Below are positions 35,386 to 45,750 of a stretch of DNA of 64,000 bases, in pieces. Each line of letters starts with the position of its first letter. Position 1 is the first letter of the stretch. This DNA comes from Paguma larvata (taxonomy: Eukaryota; Chordata; Mammalia; Carnivora; Viverridae): NCBI GenBank assembly GCA_030068075.1, contig CM057844.1:5022001-5086000 (forward strand). The letters run 5' to 3'. The position numbers and the translations under genes were made by a program. The notes beneath the pieces were generated by a model. It saw nothing but the letters and a program-made list of their open reading frames with translations, did no database searches and was not told the origin of the DNA.

Positions 35386-36009
35386 AGGGATTAAAAGAGG
35401 CTCCTGTGCATCAGGTCATCTGAGGCCTAGAGGCCAGGCTCTGAGAGCCCCTTGAGTGCAGATGCTCTGGTCCTGGGTGTACTTTGCACCTGTCAGGAAG
35501 GAACATTTGGGAAGTGTTTATTCTGTAGAGTTCAAAGTCATCCCTTTGCCTTACCTTCTTCCTGTACATTTGCACTGCACTGCTAAGTGTTGACTTTTCT
35601 GGATCTGCGTGGTGCTGAGGTCAATTGGTATCTGCCTGATGTGACTTAGAGCTTCTGGTGTGGAAATAACTAAGCTACATATCCAGGGGTTTCCTTAGAC
35701 AGAGACCCAAAATCAGAGACAAACATTTCGGCTTTAAATAATAAGGTAGGGAGAGCAGGGTAGCCCCAGGTTCTGGGCAGGGAGAGAGGCACAGGGTGTC
35801 TTCCTTGTTTCATCCATCCCAGCCAGTGGTCCTTGTGAGTACCTTCCTCCCCTTTGACATGCCATCTAACAAGAAATGGGAGCATCCAGAGGACCTTGGA
35901 CACACACCAGACTCCGAAAACACACTCCAAGGAATCGAATAAATACACCCCAACATATGATTATATTCTCACAGTCCCCAGATTTTCACATTTCTTAGTA
36001 CATTATGCA

Positions 36010-36180
36010 TGTGGGTGAAGCTTAATTTCATAAGATGAGAAGTCACTTGATCAGTCCCCGTTTCCATAAAATAAAGATCACATCTACCTTGCAGAGCTGT
36101 TAATGAAGATGTATCAATGCGAAAATGAGGAAAATTCTTATAAAAGGACCAGCACACAGGGAATACTCAGTAATGTACTA
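36010..36180 (+). mobile_element. MIR-like remnant
   Basis: CCCCGTTTCCATAAAATAAAG, ACCTTGCAGAGCTGTTAATGA and GGACCAGCACACAGGGAATACTCAGTAA follow the MIR 3' half. Confidence 0.65.
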
Positions 36181-36493
36181 CCTTTTAATTTCCTCCGGTT
36201 ATCAACACTATGATTTATATGATCTGAATGAGGCATGAAATTATATTTTAATTTTCAGAAAACTGAACCAACAGCTCCTTGTTTCTGTGGAATGTTAAGA
36301 AATTAATGCATCTGGACAAGAGGCAGTGGTGATCATGTACAATATGGGACCTGGACACATTTTTCAAAATCCAAAACAAGGAAATGTATACTAATAAGCA
36401 TCACTGGGAAGAAATACCTGTTTTGTTCTTCCTTAGGACAAATGTACATGTTAAGTTCGGTCTTTTAGTTTGGGGTTCTGTTTCCTTTTATAG

Positions 36494-36604
36494 TTTCCTA
36501 ACAAAGTCGTGGCTCAGGTGGCCTGTGATGTTCTTCAGTTGCTGGTGTCCTACTGGGAAAAGCTTCAGATGTTTGAAACTTCTCTGCCTCGGAAAATTGC
36601 AGAA
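36494..36604 (+). CDS. RALGAPA2: RALGAPA2 coding exon (window exon 5), 37 codons
   Basis: The exon lies between TTTTATAG and GTAAGT (a consensus donor), 111 nt, phase 0 at both ends. It encodes [18 protein letters not shown] followed by [19 protein letters not shown]. The [19 protein letters not shown] part is a strongly amphipathic helix of HEAT/ARM-repeat type, consistent with the scaffold role of the alpha subunit's middle region. It is a near-identical match to the recalled alpha-2 sequence. Confidence 0.94.
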
Positions 36605-37269
36605 GTAAGTCTTTGTCCTGTAATGCTAACACATAAGCGTTTCCCTGTTATTATATTTGGTGTTTAATTAATTACAGATACTCAAATAATTGTTAGAGTA
36701 CTGACTATTAAATTGCCATACGAGTCATTCATTTTCAGATTAAATCACACCGGCTCTTCTCAGCTGTGATTTCAGGCACTACGTAAAGAAGCCACCAGTG
36801 TTCCAGGACAGAGTCTTACACTTGGGGAGTGTGAAAGGCAGACACGACCACAACAAAGAGACCTTTTGTAGATTGGGCTTCATTCATCGAGAGTAATTTG
36901 GATGGTGCCAACAAGGAGTAGGCAGCTGGTTAGGATGCCCTCCATGCGGGGCGGGGGGCCAGGGAGTCTGTTGTGTGAAACAGGAGTCTTTCCCAGACCT
37001 AAGCCCCAGACCACGCTCTCTGCCATAGCATGATTACCCAGCTGTAATGAGATTACTGCTGTAATACCCTCTTGGGGGGGAGGGGTAGTAATTGGTGGGA
37101 GAGAAGGATAGAAGGAACAGGAAGAATCATCCCAGGGATGATATCCTGGAAGCCAGTGGCATTTGAGGGTGCTCGATTTTAAAGGAGCAGGTACCCTCAC
37201 TTTTGTAGGTGCCCGAATATAAGACCCATCCATTCCTGCTAGGTTTTAAGGCTACACTTTTTATTTTAT

Positions 37270-37428
37270 TTTAAAGTTTATTTTGAGAGAGAGAGAAAGA
37301 GAGAGAGAATGAGCAGGGGGGAGGCAGAGAGAAAAGGAGAGAGAGAGAATCCCAAGCAGTCTCCAGGCCGTCAGCTGAGCCAAAACCAAGAGTTGGACGC
37401 TCAGTCAATTGAGCCACCCAGGGGCCCC
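37270..37428 (-). mobile_element. CAN SINE, antisense, internally deleted
   Basis: Reversed tail and GA-rich tract are followed almost directly by CAGCTGAGCCAAAACC and the reversed head GAGCCACCCAGGGGCCCC, so the middle (B-box region) is missing. Flanks AAGGCTACACTT and AAAGCTGCACTT are the target-site duplication. Confidence 0.9.
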
Positions 37429-37689
37429 TAAAGCTGCACTTCTTAAAATGTGCTGTGTTCTTTACACATCCCGTGTAACTTTTCAAGGAAATGTGATTTG
37501 TTTCTATGTGGTATTACAGGGGGAGGGGAGAAGTGATACTGATTTGTTTCCTCTTGGCCCTAAGTGGATTTCACCAGCAAGATCACTGTTCTCCCCAAGA
37601 GCTTAGGTGACCTAGAGTGGAACAGAGCTTTGGACAGAGGGATAGAAGATGCTGCAAGTTGTAAAGTTGGGTTTTAGGGCAACTGTACA

Positions 37690-38021
37690 CAGTTGAACCT
37701 TGAACAACATGGGTTTGAACTACAGGAATCTATTTATATGTGGATTTTTTCTGATAAATAAGGTACAGGACTATAAATGTATTTTCTCATTCTTAACATT
37801 TTTTTTTTCTCTCTGGCTTACTATATTGTAAGAATACAACATGGAATACATACAACATACAAAATATGTGTTAATCGATTATTTACACTTTGTTGAGGCT
37901 TCCAGCCAGTAGTAGGCTATTAGTAGTTAAATTTGGGGAGGAGTCAAAAGTTACACATGGATTTTTTTCCTGTGCAGGGTCAGGGGGTTAGCACCTCTCG
38001 CCCCAAGTTGTTCAAGGGTTG
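37690..38021 (+). mobile_element. Tigger2-like (TcMar) non-autonomous DNA transposon
   Basis: It begins CAGTTGAACCTTGAACAACA and ends TTGTTCAAGGGTTG, giving imperfect terminal inverted repeats of about 20 bp. Inside, TATTGTAAGAATACAAC, ATATGTGTTAATCGATTATTTA and GTAGGCTATTAGTAGTTAA match the Tigger2-type consensus I recall. About 330 bp, close to the expected length of the short internal-deletion form. No transposase. Confidence 0.85.
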
Positions 38022-38470
38022 TTGTAGTTTATCATCAAAAGGGGAAGGGGAATACCTTTGAGAAGGAAATGGGTGCACCAGGACAACAGGTGGAGACCTG
38101 GGGTGGTTTATAAGAAAATCAAACGGGAGCATTTTCATAGTTATTTTTGAAAATATCTGTTGCTTTCATTGTGTTATGTGCAGAGACTGATGATGGGAAT
38201 TGTGTGACCACAGAGAAAAATGTCCCTTCCTCTGGGGTCCCCAATTTCACCACCAGGAGAGTGGAATGGAGACAAGGCATGGCTCTATGACTTTCTCCCG
38301 ATTTTCAGGATCATACAGAGCTCTAAACTGGCTCTTGGCTTCTTAGTCACCTTCCTCAAGCAAACTGGCACCAAGCTGGGTTTAGTGCAAGACCATCTTG
38401 GGACTCTTATTATATGGTTTCCGAAACTATTACTATGGTCTGTTTGATTAGGGATTTGTCTTTTATGCAG

Positions 38471-38539
38471 ATCCTTGTGGCCACAATTGCTTTTCTTTTA
38501 CCAAGTGCAGAGTACTCCTCAGTGGAAACAGATAAGAAG
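38471..38539 (+). CDS. RALGAPA2: RALGAPA2 coding exon (window exon 6), 23 codons
   Basis: A short phase-0 exon of 69 nt between TATGCAG and GTAGGT. It encodes ILVATIAFLLPSAEYSSV followed by ETDKK. The hydrophobic first half packs as a helix, and the SAEYSSVETDKK half looks like a polar loop with potential phosphorylation sites, though none is established here. Being a multiple of three it could be skipped without a frameshift. It is separated from the next exon by only 276 bp. Confidence 0.92.
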
Positions 38540-38815
38540 GTAGGTGGCACATCAGCTAAGTTTTTCCCAGTCTGTTTTTTAATGTAAGATAAAATGAAAA
38601 ATAATGTTACACGCAGGGATATCCTTTATAATATTCTCCTGTATTGGTCCTAACTGTCTCCCCTGTGAAAACGGTATTTACTCATTGATTTCTTCTGCAT
38701 TTGTGTGTCCACTGAATAATTACCATTGTGCAGGGACAGTTCTGTTGTTTGCTACAACATGTTGTGAAGTTTATAAGACTGCAGTATACAGTATTGTGCC
38801 TGTTTCCTCTTCCAG
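38540..38815 (+). other. RALGAPA2 short intron (276 bp)
   Basis: GTAGGT donor; TTTCCTCTTCCAG acceptor. Most of it (about 38,620-38,752) is the upstream copy of a diverged segment that recurs downstream of the next exon at about 39,488-39,843. Confidence 0.8.
38620..38752. repeat. Diverged duplicated segment, upstream copy
   Basis: CCTTTATAATATTCTCCTGTATTGG, CTGTCTCCCCTGTGAAA, GCATTTGTGTGTCCACTGAATAATTAC and GGGACAGTTCTGTTGTTTG recur in the same order at 39,488-39,843 (there split by a SINE). The repeat family was not recognised. Confidence 0.75.
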
Positions 38816-38953
38816 TTTATTGTATCCTTGCTACTGTGCCTCTTGGACTGGTGCATGGCGTTGCCGGTGAACACCCTTCTCCACCCAGTGTCCACAGTAG
38901 CCTTGGAGGAGCAGCCCTCGTCCAGAGCCCCTTTGCTGGATTATATCTATAGG
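38816..38953 (+). CDS. RALGAPA2: RALGAPA2 coding exon (window exon 7), 46 codons
   Basis: The exon lies between CTCTTCCAG and GTGAGT, 138 nt, phase 0 at both ends. It encodes [18 protein letters not shown], a variable middle ([19 protein letters not shown]) and APLLDYIYR. The start is a hydrophobic helix with the LLDWCMALP signature shared by RALGAP alpha proteins. I do not read it as membrane-spanning, because the family is cytosolic and the helix carries D, W and C. The middle differs from the human sequence I recall at several positions, more than the flanking exons do. Confidence 0.93.
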
Positions 38954-39487
38954 GTGAGTCTCCATTTGTGCCTCAGGGACATAGAGTATAGACTTAAGCA
39001 TCAGAGAATTGCCAAAATATGTCTTTGCATTTATTTATTTATCTGCCCTTTTGGAAAGGATACATGGGGGGTTAAACATTTTAAAAGAAATGAAAAATTT
39101 AAGGAGTGAAAACAGGACAGAAATAATTGTAGAGAAGCAGCGGTCACCAAGCGAAAGAAACATGCATTTCCACATGACTGCCATCTTTAAACAACTGCAG
39201 TCTGCTCAGAGTTCCCCAGTTTTCATGTAGCATGGTCCATCTCTACTTAAGTTTTAAAAGAAATGTTTATATTATAGGAGTATTTAGAGTCTTAGTTTGA
39301 TAAAATTGTTTATCAGTTTATCAAAAAGTATAAAGGTCTCAGTAAACTCTTTGCTTTAAAAGATCTTAAGAAATACACTAATTAAGGAAATATATCACGT
39401 CAAAGTATTTAGCTTCATCATTTTTATAGTACTTAAAACACTTGGATTTCACCCCCTACTGATGACTGGGTAGGGTGTTTGCTCTGG

Positions 39488-39843
39488 GCCCTTTATATTA
39501 TCCTTCTACGTTGGCTGTACTGTCCCTCCTGTGAAAGCTTTATTTATAAATTTGGCATTTGTGGGGGCGCCTGGGTGGCTCAGTGGGTTAGGCGGCCGAC
39601 TTCAGCTCAGGTCATGATCTCACCATCTGTGAGTTCGAGCCCCGTGTCGGGCTCTGTGCTGATGGCTCAGAGCCTGGAGCCTGCTTCGGATTCTGTGTCT
39701 GCCTCTTTCTCTGCCCTTCTCCTGCTCATGCTGTGTCTCTCTGTCTCTCAAATATAAATAAACGTTAAAAAAAATTTTTAAAAAATTTGGCATTTGTGTA
39801 TCCATTGAATAATTACTACCAAGGGACAATTCTGTTGTTGTTG
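39488..39843. repeat. Diverged duplicated segment, downstream copy (split by SINE)
   Basis: CCCTTTATATTATCCTTCTACGTTGG, CTGTCCCTCCTGTGAAAGC and ATTTGGCATTTGTG precede the SINE, and GTATCCATTGAATAATTAC with GGGACAATTCTGTTGTTG follows it. Same order and strand as the 38.6-kb copy. Confidence 0.75.
39564..39782 (+). mobile_element. CAN SINE (felid SINEC_Fc type), sense, young-looking
   Basis: Head GGGGCGCCTGGGTGGCTCAG, GAGTTCGAGCCCCGTGTCGGGC (an almost intact B box), GAGCCTGGAGCCTGCTTCGG and tail AATATAAATAAACGTTAAAA. CpG sites are retained and the target-site duplication AAATTTGGCATTTGTG (39,548 and 39,783) is perfect over 16 bp. Confidence 0.96.
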
Positions 39844-39844
39844 T

Positions 39845-40052
39845 TTTTTAAGTTTATCTATTTATTTTGAGAGAAAGAGAGACAGAAGCAGGGAGGGGCA
39901 GAAGGAGCAGGAGAGAGAGAATCCCGAGCAGGCTCCACACTGGGTTCACACATAGAGCCCAGTGTGGAACTCAAACCCACAGACCGTGAGACATTTACTG
40001 GAGCTGAAATCCAGACTTGGATGCTTAATCAATTGAGCCACCCAGGTGCCCC
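39845..40052 (-). mobile_element. CAN SINE, antisense
   Basis: Reversed tail TTTTTTAAGTTTATCTATTTATTTTG, GA-rich tract, GCAGGCTCCACACTGGG and reversed head GAGCCACCCAGGTGCCCC; flanks share CTGTTGTT. Confidence 0.94.
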
Positions 40053-40489
40053 TGTTGTTTATTTTTTTAGTAACAAACCTTTACTAGTAACCTTTAAAAA
40101 AAATAGTATTCCAAGTCATTAACTGTTTACTGTATTGCCTTTATTTTAAAACGTATTAAATATAAAAAAAAGACACTTAACATAGCTGAAATTCTACCAA
40201 AAAGTATCGTGTATTTTTAAATGATTTCTTTAGTGGTCAAAGATTTTAATAACTATGTTATTTTTAATTCATTCAAAGATTTTAACTCATTAGATACGTC
40301 TGTCATCTTTTTGGCTTATAAACCTATGTAAGGTCTAGTTCGACCACCTAAAGTAGCCACAATCATTTAAATTTATCTCTTTTCTAGCATTTCTTTTCTT
40401 AAAAGATTTCTCTCAAAATTATTTTACCAAGAAAAAAGTCCCCTCCTGGTTAACCTGAGTCACAAATTTATTGAACAACATTATTTTAT

Positions 40490-40905
40490 CTGTAAAGGAA
40501 ACTTTTTGTTGAAGTATAATTTGCATCCAGAAAACTACATCAGTCGTGAGAGCTTGATGAATTTTCACAACGTGAGTGCACCTGTGAAACCAGATCCCGG
40601 CTGCTGAAACCGAATATTCTTGGTATTACAGAAGGACCTGTGGTGCCTCGCTGCTGGTTACTATTTCCACACACGTACCTGGGGCAGCCGCTAGCCTGTG
40701 TAATGGTGTAGATTTTTCTAACTTTGTGTATCTGGAATTATCCGTGCTTCTGTGTCTGATGCCCTTCACTCAACATTATTTCTGAGGGGTTCATTCATAC
40801 TGTTGTAAATAGTTCTGAATTTTTCACTCGTTGCTATTTAGTATTACACAGTCAGAGTATACCATGATTTAGATATCTGTTTGAACATTTGGGTAGTAGA
40901 GTTAG
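40490..40905 (-). mobile_element. Antisense old L1 3' end
   Basis: TTTTTGTTGAAGTATAATTTGCATCC, GAGAGCTTGATGAATTTTCAC, GAAACCAGATCCCGG, ATCTGGAATTATCCG and CATTCATACTGTTG follow the reverse complement of an old mammalian L1 3' region. Diverged. Confidence 0.75.
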
Positions 40906-41242
40906 AGACCAGAAAAAGAAGGTCTGTGAACATTCTGGTGGTCCGTAGCAGGACTTGGGTGTGTCAAGACCCCAGGACTCTGGGGGATCACCCAGAATGG
41001 CAAAATAAGCACTTCCTAATTTTTGCTTTCCTTTTGTGTTGAAAATATATTTATTGGTTTTGATATAAAAGGAGAAATATAACCTTGTAAATAGAAGGAA
41101 GATAATTTAGAATGGAGGGGATTCTATGTTTTCAAATGTTACCAAGCAAGAGTGCTGCCTCCTAAAAGTGCTGTTGGCAGATTGTCAGGGGACAGGAAGT
41201 TTGCAGCATCCTTGGCACACGTTTGCTTCTGTGATTTCACAG

Positions 41243-41426
41243 GTTCTGCACTGCTGCGTATGTGGCTCAAGCACATACACTCAACAGAGTCACTACACAC
41301 TGACCTTGGCCGACCTGTCATCCCCGGATTATGACCCCTTCCTGCCACTAGCAAATGTGAAGAGTTCGGAGCCCGTCCAGTATCATTCATCAGCAGATTT
41401 GGGCAACCTGCTCACGGTGGAAGAGG
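41243..41426 (+). CDS. RALGAPA2: RALGAPA2 coding exon (window exon 8), 184 nt
   Basis: The exon starts after TTTCACAG and encodes [18 protein letters not shown], then [18 protein letters not shown], then [17 protein letters not shown] and TVEE. It ends with one base (G) of a glutamate codon completed by the next exon; the donor is GAGG|GTGAGA. The [14 protein letters not shown] stretch is a strong family signature. The tail is acidic and serine-rich and leads into the linker. Length is 61 codons plus one base, so skipping would break the frame. Confidence 0.94.
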
Positions 41427-41945
41427 GTGAGATTCTTCAAAACTTAATTCTCATGGGCAGGAAAAGGAACGATTGTAATCTTTTTCCCATGCCTGCTACA
41501 TTGTTTTTTAAAATCTAGTTATTAAAAATCTGGTTTCTAGACCCCTATGTGATAGCAAATTCTACATTCCTTATTTCTTTCTTTTCTTTTCTTTTTTTTT
41601 TTTTTTCTCTTTCTTCTCTGTCTCCTTTCCCATCTCAGTTGAATTTTGTACTGAGAACCTATCTGTGTCAGACCTGTGAGACCCACAAAAACAACTCATT
41701 TTCTCTCCCCAAAGAACTTTACATGTGACTAGAGAGACAGGATAAATGCAGAAGGACTGATTTGTAGGTCAGGAGCTTCCAATCGGGAAGGCCTTAAGCC
41801 AAACTTAGAAGGATGAGCAGACTTTGAAAGGATCTTGTTGAATGTATAGACTAGGAAAGCATCGAAAAAGAGAGAGGTTTTGGATTTGCATGCCACAATT
41901 TGAGGCCCCACTCATGGCAGGGGGCCTATTTTATTTTATTTTATT

Positions 41946-42050
41946 TAAGATTTTATTTTTAAGGAATGTCTATGCCCAACGTGGGACTCAGACTCACAAC
42001 TCTGAGACCAAGAGTCACACGCTCTGCCAGCTGAGCCAGCCAGACGCCCC
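41946..42050 (-). mobile_element. Short tRNA-derived carnivore SINE (SINEC_b-like), antisense
   Basis: AAGATTTTATTTTTAAGGAATGTC, CCCAACGTGGGACTCAGACTCAC and reversed head GAGCCAGCCAGACGCCCC. It has the tRNA-like part but lacks the long CT-rich tract of the other copies, so it is a different subfamily. Confidence 0.88.
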
Positions 42051-42845
42051 CAAAGGGTCTGCTTTAGAATATGTGGGTATTGTCAGGAGTAGGGACTGCT
42101 ATATATCCTCCTCAACCATGCTTCTTCTTGAAATGACAACAGCCTACCACTGGGCCATGAAATGTGAGTTAAAATGCGGGTGTATCATCTGTACGTGTGA
42201 AATAATTACATAGAACCAAACATACTCACACACAAGGACATGTAAACCGAGTAAACTCTGGGGTAAAAACATCCTTAAAGGAAAAGGAATGAGGGAAGGT
42301 CACCAGGAAAGCAGTCAGGGAAATGGAGAAAGACCCATGGAAGAGTTCTGAGAAGTCAAGGGAAGAAAGGGGATCAAGAGCCAAGCAAGGTCAGCAGTGC
42401 TCTGTGCTTCAGAAATATCAGGGAGGGTGGGGCCAGAATAGGAGCTGTTTTATTTCCCAACTAAGCATTGGGCAGTGGGTTTTGCTGAGTAGTTTGGGCA
42501 TGGCAGTTAGTCTATAGCCAGATAGAGCTATCTATTTATTATTTTCAAATGACTCTTTCACCCACTGTTATCTACGATTTGACATAAATACTACTATCAA
42601 ATAGTCACAGACAAGAGACACATCTGCTTCCCCACAGTTGGAGTGGCTGCTGGCCCAGATCAAGGAAAAGACACTAATGGTACTCACAGGTGCTCAAATT
42701 TCTCATTATTAATGCCCAGTTGCTTTAAAAAGAAGGAAAGGGAGGAACTTTAAAAAATGAAAGTTAAAAGACAAACTAAAATTACTGCTTTTCTATTTCA
42801 TTTCTAAATTTAGCAAAATAAGATAAATATTTGGATTATATATAT

Positions 42846-43043
42846 ATTTTTTAATGTTTATCTACTTATTTTTGAGTAAAAGCATGAGTGGGGAGGGGCA
42901 GAGAGAAAGGGAGAGAGAGAATCCCAAGCAAGTTCCACACTGCCAGCACAGAGCCCAACTTGGAACTCAAACTTACATGAGATCATGACCTGAGCTGAGA
43001 TCAAGAGTCAGACATTTAACCAAATGAGCCACCTGGGTGCCCC
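42846..43043 (-). mobile_element. CAN SINE, antisense
   Basis: Reversed tail TTTTTTAATGTTTATCTACTTATTTTTG, GA-rich tract, centre CAGCACAGAGCCCAACTTGG and reversed head GAGCCACCTGGGTGCCCC. GATTATAT lies on both sides. Confidence 0.94.
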
Positions 43044-44978
43044 AGATTATATTTTTTTCATAGTTTGTGGATGTTACAAGATTGTCTTGCAAATGGAGTC
43101 TAGATTTTCTCTTTATATTTCAGGGAACCCACAGGCAGTTTATTAGGTGAAGTTGGCCAGGGAAGAACAATTTTTACTTCACAAATGTTCCCTTTCCTTA
43201 CTCTTCAGTACCAAAGATTTTTGGGTTTTTTTATTGGGTGTGTCATGGTTTATGACTTGATTGGTGTGACTAATACAGTTAATTTCCCATTGTAGAATCC
43301 AAACACATTTGTTAAAATACAAATTTGTATCTATCTCAAATTGAAAGCACAATGTTTGTAAGTAAAAGCAGAGGAAAGTTGCTTTTCCAATTGTTATTGT
43401 GTGCTTTGGGCTTTACCAAATTGGACCTTTGTCTTTAGTTTCATAGTCTGTTCCATCCTGTCATCACCATGCAGTGTCTTACTCCACAGACTCCCGAGCC
43501 CCCAGCTGGCAGTACCTTTGTTGTTTGGGGCATTAACATTTCTGAAGGAGTGTATATTCATATGGAATGATAAGCATTCATGATAAGCATGAATAAAAAG
43601 CATCTGTAAAGCATCTGAAAAAGTTAATATGGACACAAAAGCAAAGGCATTCATAACGGTGATTTCAAGGGAATTAGTTGAGGTGTTTAAATTTCTCAGC
43701 TGTCTGGAAATCATACACTCTTCTACAAGCATCAAGAAAGAGAGTTCAGTGTCAGAGATGGATGTAGATGACCTTTACTTATGAACACTGAAGTTTTTAT
43801 GTGAAGTTTTATTTTGCATTGAAGACAGATGATTTCTTGTTCACTGAATAGCAAAACTTAAGAAGAAATTCAAGAAAAGTCAGGACTATCTTGTTCTCCT
43901 CAGTCATCACACAGATTTTCTTATATTCTAGGATTTTATTATTTATTTCTGGGATTGGTATATCATTCGCTTGACATTTTATAGATAAGTTTTCTGTCCG
44001 AAAGGGGAGGTATTTAGCATGAGAAAGCATATTTATAATTATTTTTGTTTAATTAATATTTGATTTTTCATGTTGTGAATTTAGAAACCAAGTATTTCCT
44101 AAACCTTTAAGCCCAAAGTATAAATCTTCCTTTTTTTAAATATATAGTGATATTTTTTGTTGAAAGTAAACGATTTCATTTTCACCTGTTCTTGCATTAA
44201 TACATAGTTGTTTTCTAAATATGGCAGAGTACAATTTCTTTGACCACTCTGAAGCTTAAGTACTTGCTTCACTCTAAGCCCATGGATCGGGTTTCTCTGC
44301 TTCTCCCTGCCACCTCCAACATTTCATAAGGCCCACCTTTACATGCTAGTGTCAGTCTTTCTACACATCTGGAGCCTTAAAAATTTTGTAAGTCAGTTGG
44401 TCCTGAGCATTTAATCATCAACTGCAGATTTACTTAAAATCTTCCAAGTATTTCCATGAGTTAATTAATATATCCAATTGCATTAAAGATTTCAAATACC
44501 CAAATAACAAAATATAAATTGTCACGAAGATCTCAAAGCAAATTGCTTTAAATCCATCTAAGACATCACGGGCTTGATTCATTTCCTTATCAGCGTCCGC
44601 CCTTACCCTGGTGAGGGGAATGAGGTTAACCTCTGGTACGTGGACCCCCAGCCTACCCCGTCTTCCACCAGATCCTCTCCATTCACGAGTTTCTACCTCC
44701 CAGACCCTGAACCATAGCATCTTTCAGGACAAGGAACTTTGTCTTTTGTTTCCTGCTGCATCTACAGATTTTTTAGTGTCCCTTTCAGAATGAGGTCTTT
44801 GTGGAAGTTGATTCTTTTAGCAATATATTTAAATTGTACTTTTAATTAAAATAGAATTAGTGTCAAAAAAGAAAATAGCTGAAAAAAATTCCCAGACTAA
44901 AACGAATTCAGTATCCCGAGGTACAGATTTTAACCTTCCTTCCCCACTGTCTTGTATGTTGCTTTACCTGGCTCATAG

Positions 44979-45750
44979 AGCGGAAGAGGAGGAGTTTGGA
45001 GCTGATCCCACTGACTGCCCGGATGGTGATGGCCCACCTGGTGAACCACCTGGGGCACTTCCCGCTCCGTGGGGGTCCCGCTGTGCTGCACAGCCTGGTC
45101 AGCGAGAACCATGACAATGCACACGCCGAGGCTCCCGAGCTGTCCTCTGAGGTGTTCCGGAGCCCAAATCTGCAGCTCTTTGTGCTGAATGACAGCACCC
45201 TCATCTCCTACCTTCAGACACCTGCAGAAGGGCCAGCAGGTGGCTCCCCGGGGGGCGCCCTGTCCGATGTCAGAGTAATTGTGCGGGATATCTCAGGGAA
45301 GTACTCTTGGGATGGAAAGGTTTTATATGGCCCTTTGGAAGGCTGCTTAGCACCCAGCGGCAGAAATCCTGCATTTCTGATTTCCGGCTGGCATCCTCAA
45401 GCTTTGGGAGCTCAGAAAGATTTTTCTCAAACTGAGGAGGGAGAAGATGTCCTTGACAAATTACTTGAAAACATTGGCCACACGAGTCCCGAATGCCTTC
45501 TACCATCACAGCTAAATCTAAATGAACCTTCCCCACCCCCACGGGGAATGACCCGTGACCAAGAGAAGGAAATCATTGAGGTCATTTTGCGCCAGAACGC
45601 CCAAGAAGACGACTATATCGAGAGGTGTAACTCTGACTCGGCCATGAAAGTCGCCAGCCAGGAGCAGCCCTCACCAGTGGAGCCACGAGGACCCTTTTAT
45701 TTCTGCAGGTTGTTGCTCGATGACTTGGGGATGAATTCTTGGGACAGAAG
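44979..45750 (+). CDS. RALGAPA2: RALGAPA2 large linker exon (window exon 9), 772 nt
   Basis: This is by far the longest exon here. It completes the split glutamate (G|AG), then reads [18 protein letters not shown] and [17 protein letters not shown]. It continues through a variable, proline/serine/glycine-rich linker with islands [18 protein letters not shown] and [18 protein letters not shown], and ends [18 protein letters not shown] plus R and AG of a second arginine. It links the helical scaffold to the GAP domain. The RKRRS basic-serine motif at the start could be a basophilic kinase site (inference). GC and CpG content are higher than in neighbouring introns. The linker distinguishes RALGAPA2 from RALGAPA1. 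Acceptor CTCATAG; donor AAG|GTAATG. Confidence 0.95.

Larger units (their letters stand above)
30378..36493 (+). other. RALGAPA2 intron (6.1 kb)
   Basis: GTATTA donor and TTCCTTTTATAG acceptor. It is GC-richer than the other introns and rich in ancient repeats: MIR at about 30.85, 31.18, 31.78 and 36.0 kb, L2-like pieces at 34.2 and 35.1 kb, and a short antisense L1 end at 34.5 kb behind a T-rich run (34,444-34,493). Several 60-110-codon open frames occur in 30.4-35.4 kb on both strands. None has recognisable protein sequence or splice logic, so I treat them as chance frames in GC-rich DNA. Confidence 0.75.
36605..38470 (+). other. RALGAPA2 intron (1.9 kb)
   Basis: GTAAGT donor; TTTTATGCAG acceptor. 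It contains an internally deleted antisense CAN SINE (37.27-37.43 kb) and a Tigger2-like DNA transposon (37.69-38.02 kb). The rest is unremarkable. Confidence 0.8.
38954..41242 (+). other. RALGAPA2 intron (2.3 kb)
   Basis: GTGAGT donor; TGTGATTTCACAG acceptor. It holds the downstream copy of the duplicated segment, split by a sense CAN SINE at 39.56 kb and bordered by an antisense CAN SINE at 39.85 kb, and an antisense L1 3' end at about 40.49-40.90 kb. The 117 bp before the next exon are open in that exon's frame, which I attribute to chance. Confidence 0.8.
41427..44978 (+). other. RALGAPA2 intron (3.6 kb)
   Basis: GTGAGA donor; ACCTGGCTCATAG acceptor with a CT-rich stretch upstream. It contains a T-rich run near 41,590, an L2-like piece near 41.68 kb, an antisense SINE of the short SINEC_b-like type at 41.95-42.05 kb and an antisense CAN SINE at 42.85-43.04 kb. 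From 43.1 to 44.9 kb nothing recognisable was seen. The minus-strand open frame at 43,394-43,735 has no family resemblance. Confidence 0.8.

Noticed and set aside
30400..35400. Cluster of 60-111-codon open frames suggesting a GC-rich hidden gene
   Set aside because: Much of the stretch is MIR/L2-like repeat, frames are short and overlap on both strands, and no protein motif is visible.
41126..41242. Open frame continuing 39 codons upstream of exon 8 with an ATG
   Set aside because: It crosses a good acceptor (TTTCACAG) and the upstream part does not resemble RALGAPA2; a chance open stretch of intron rather than an alternative first exon.
43394..43735. 113-codon minus-strand open frame
   Set aside because: AT-rich intron sequence, no recognisable domain or splice context; treated as chance.
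44860..45114. 84-codon plus-strand open frame overlapping the large exon
   Set aside because: It is in a different frame from the RALGAPA2 reading frame and crosses the acceptor; a shadow of the real exon.
44908..45204. 98-codon minus-strand open frame opposite exon 9
   Set aside because: Antisense shadow caused by the GC-rich coding exon; no recognisable protein.
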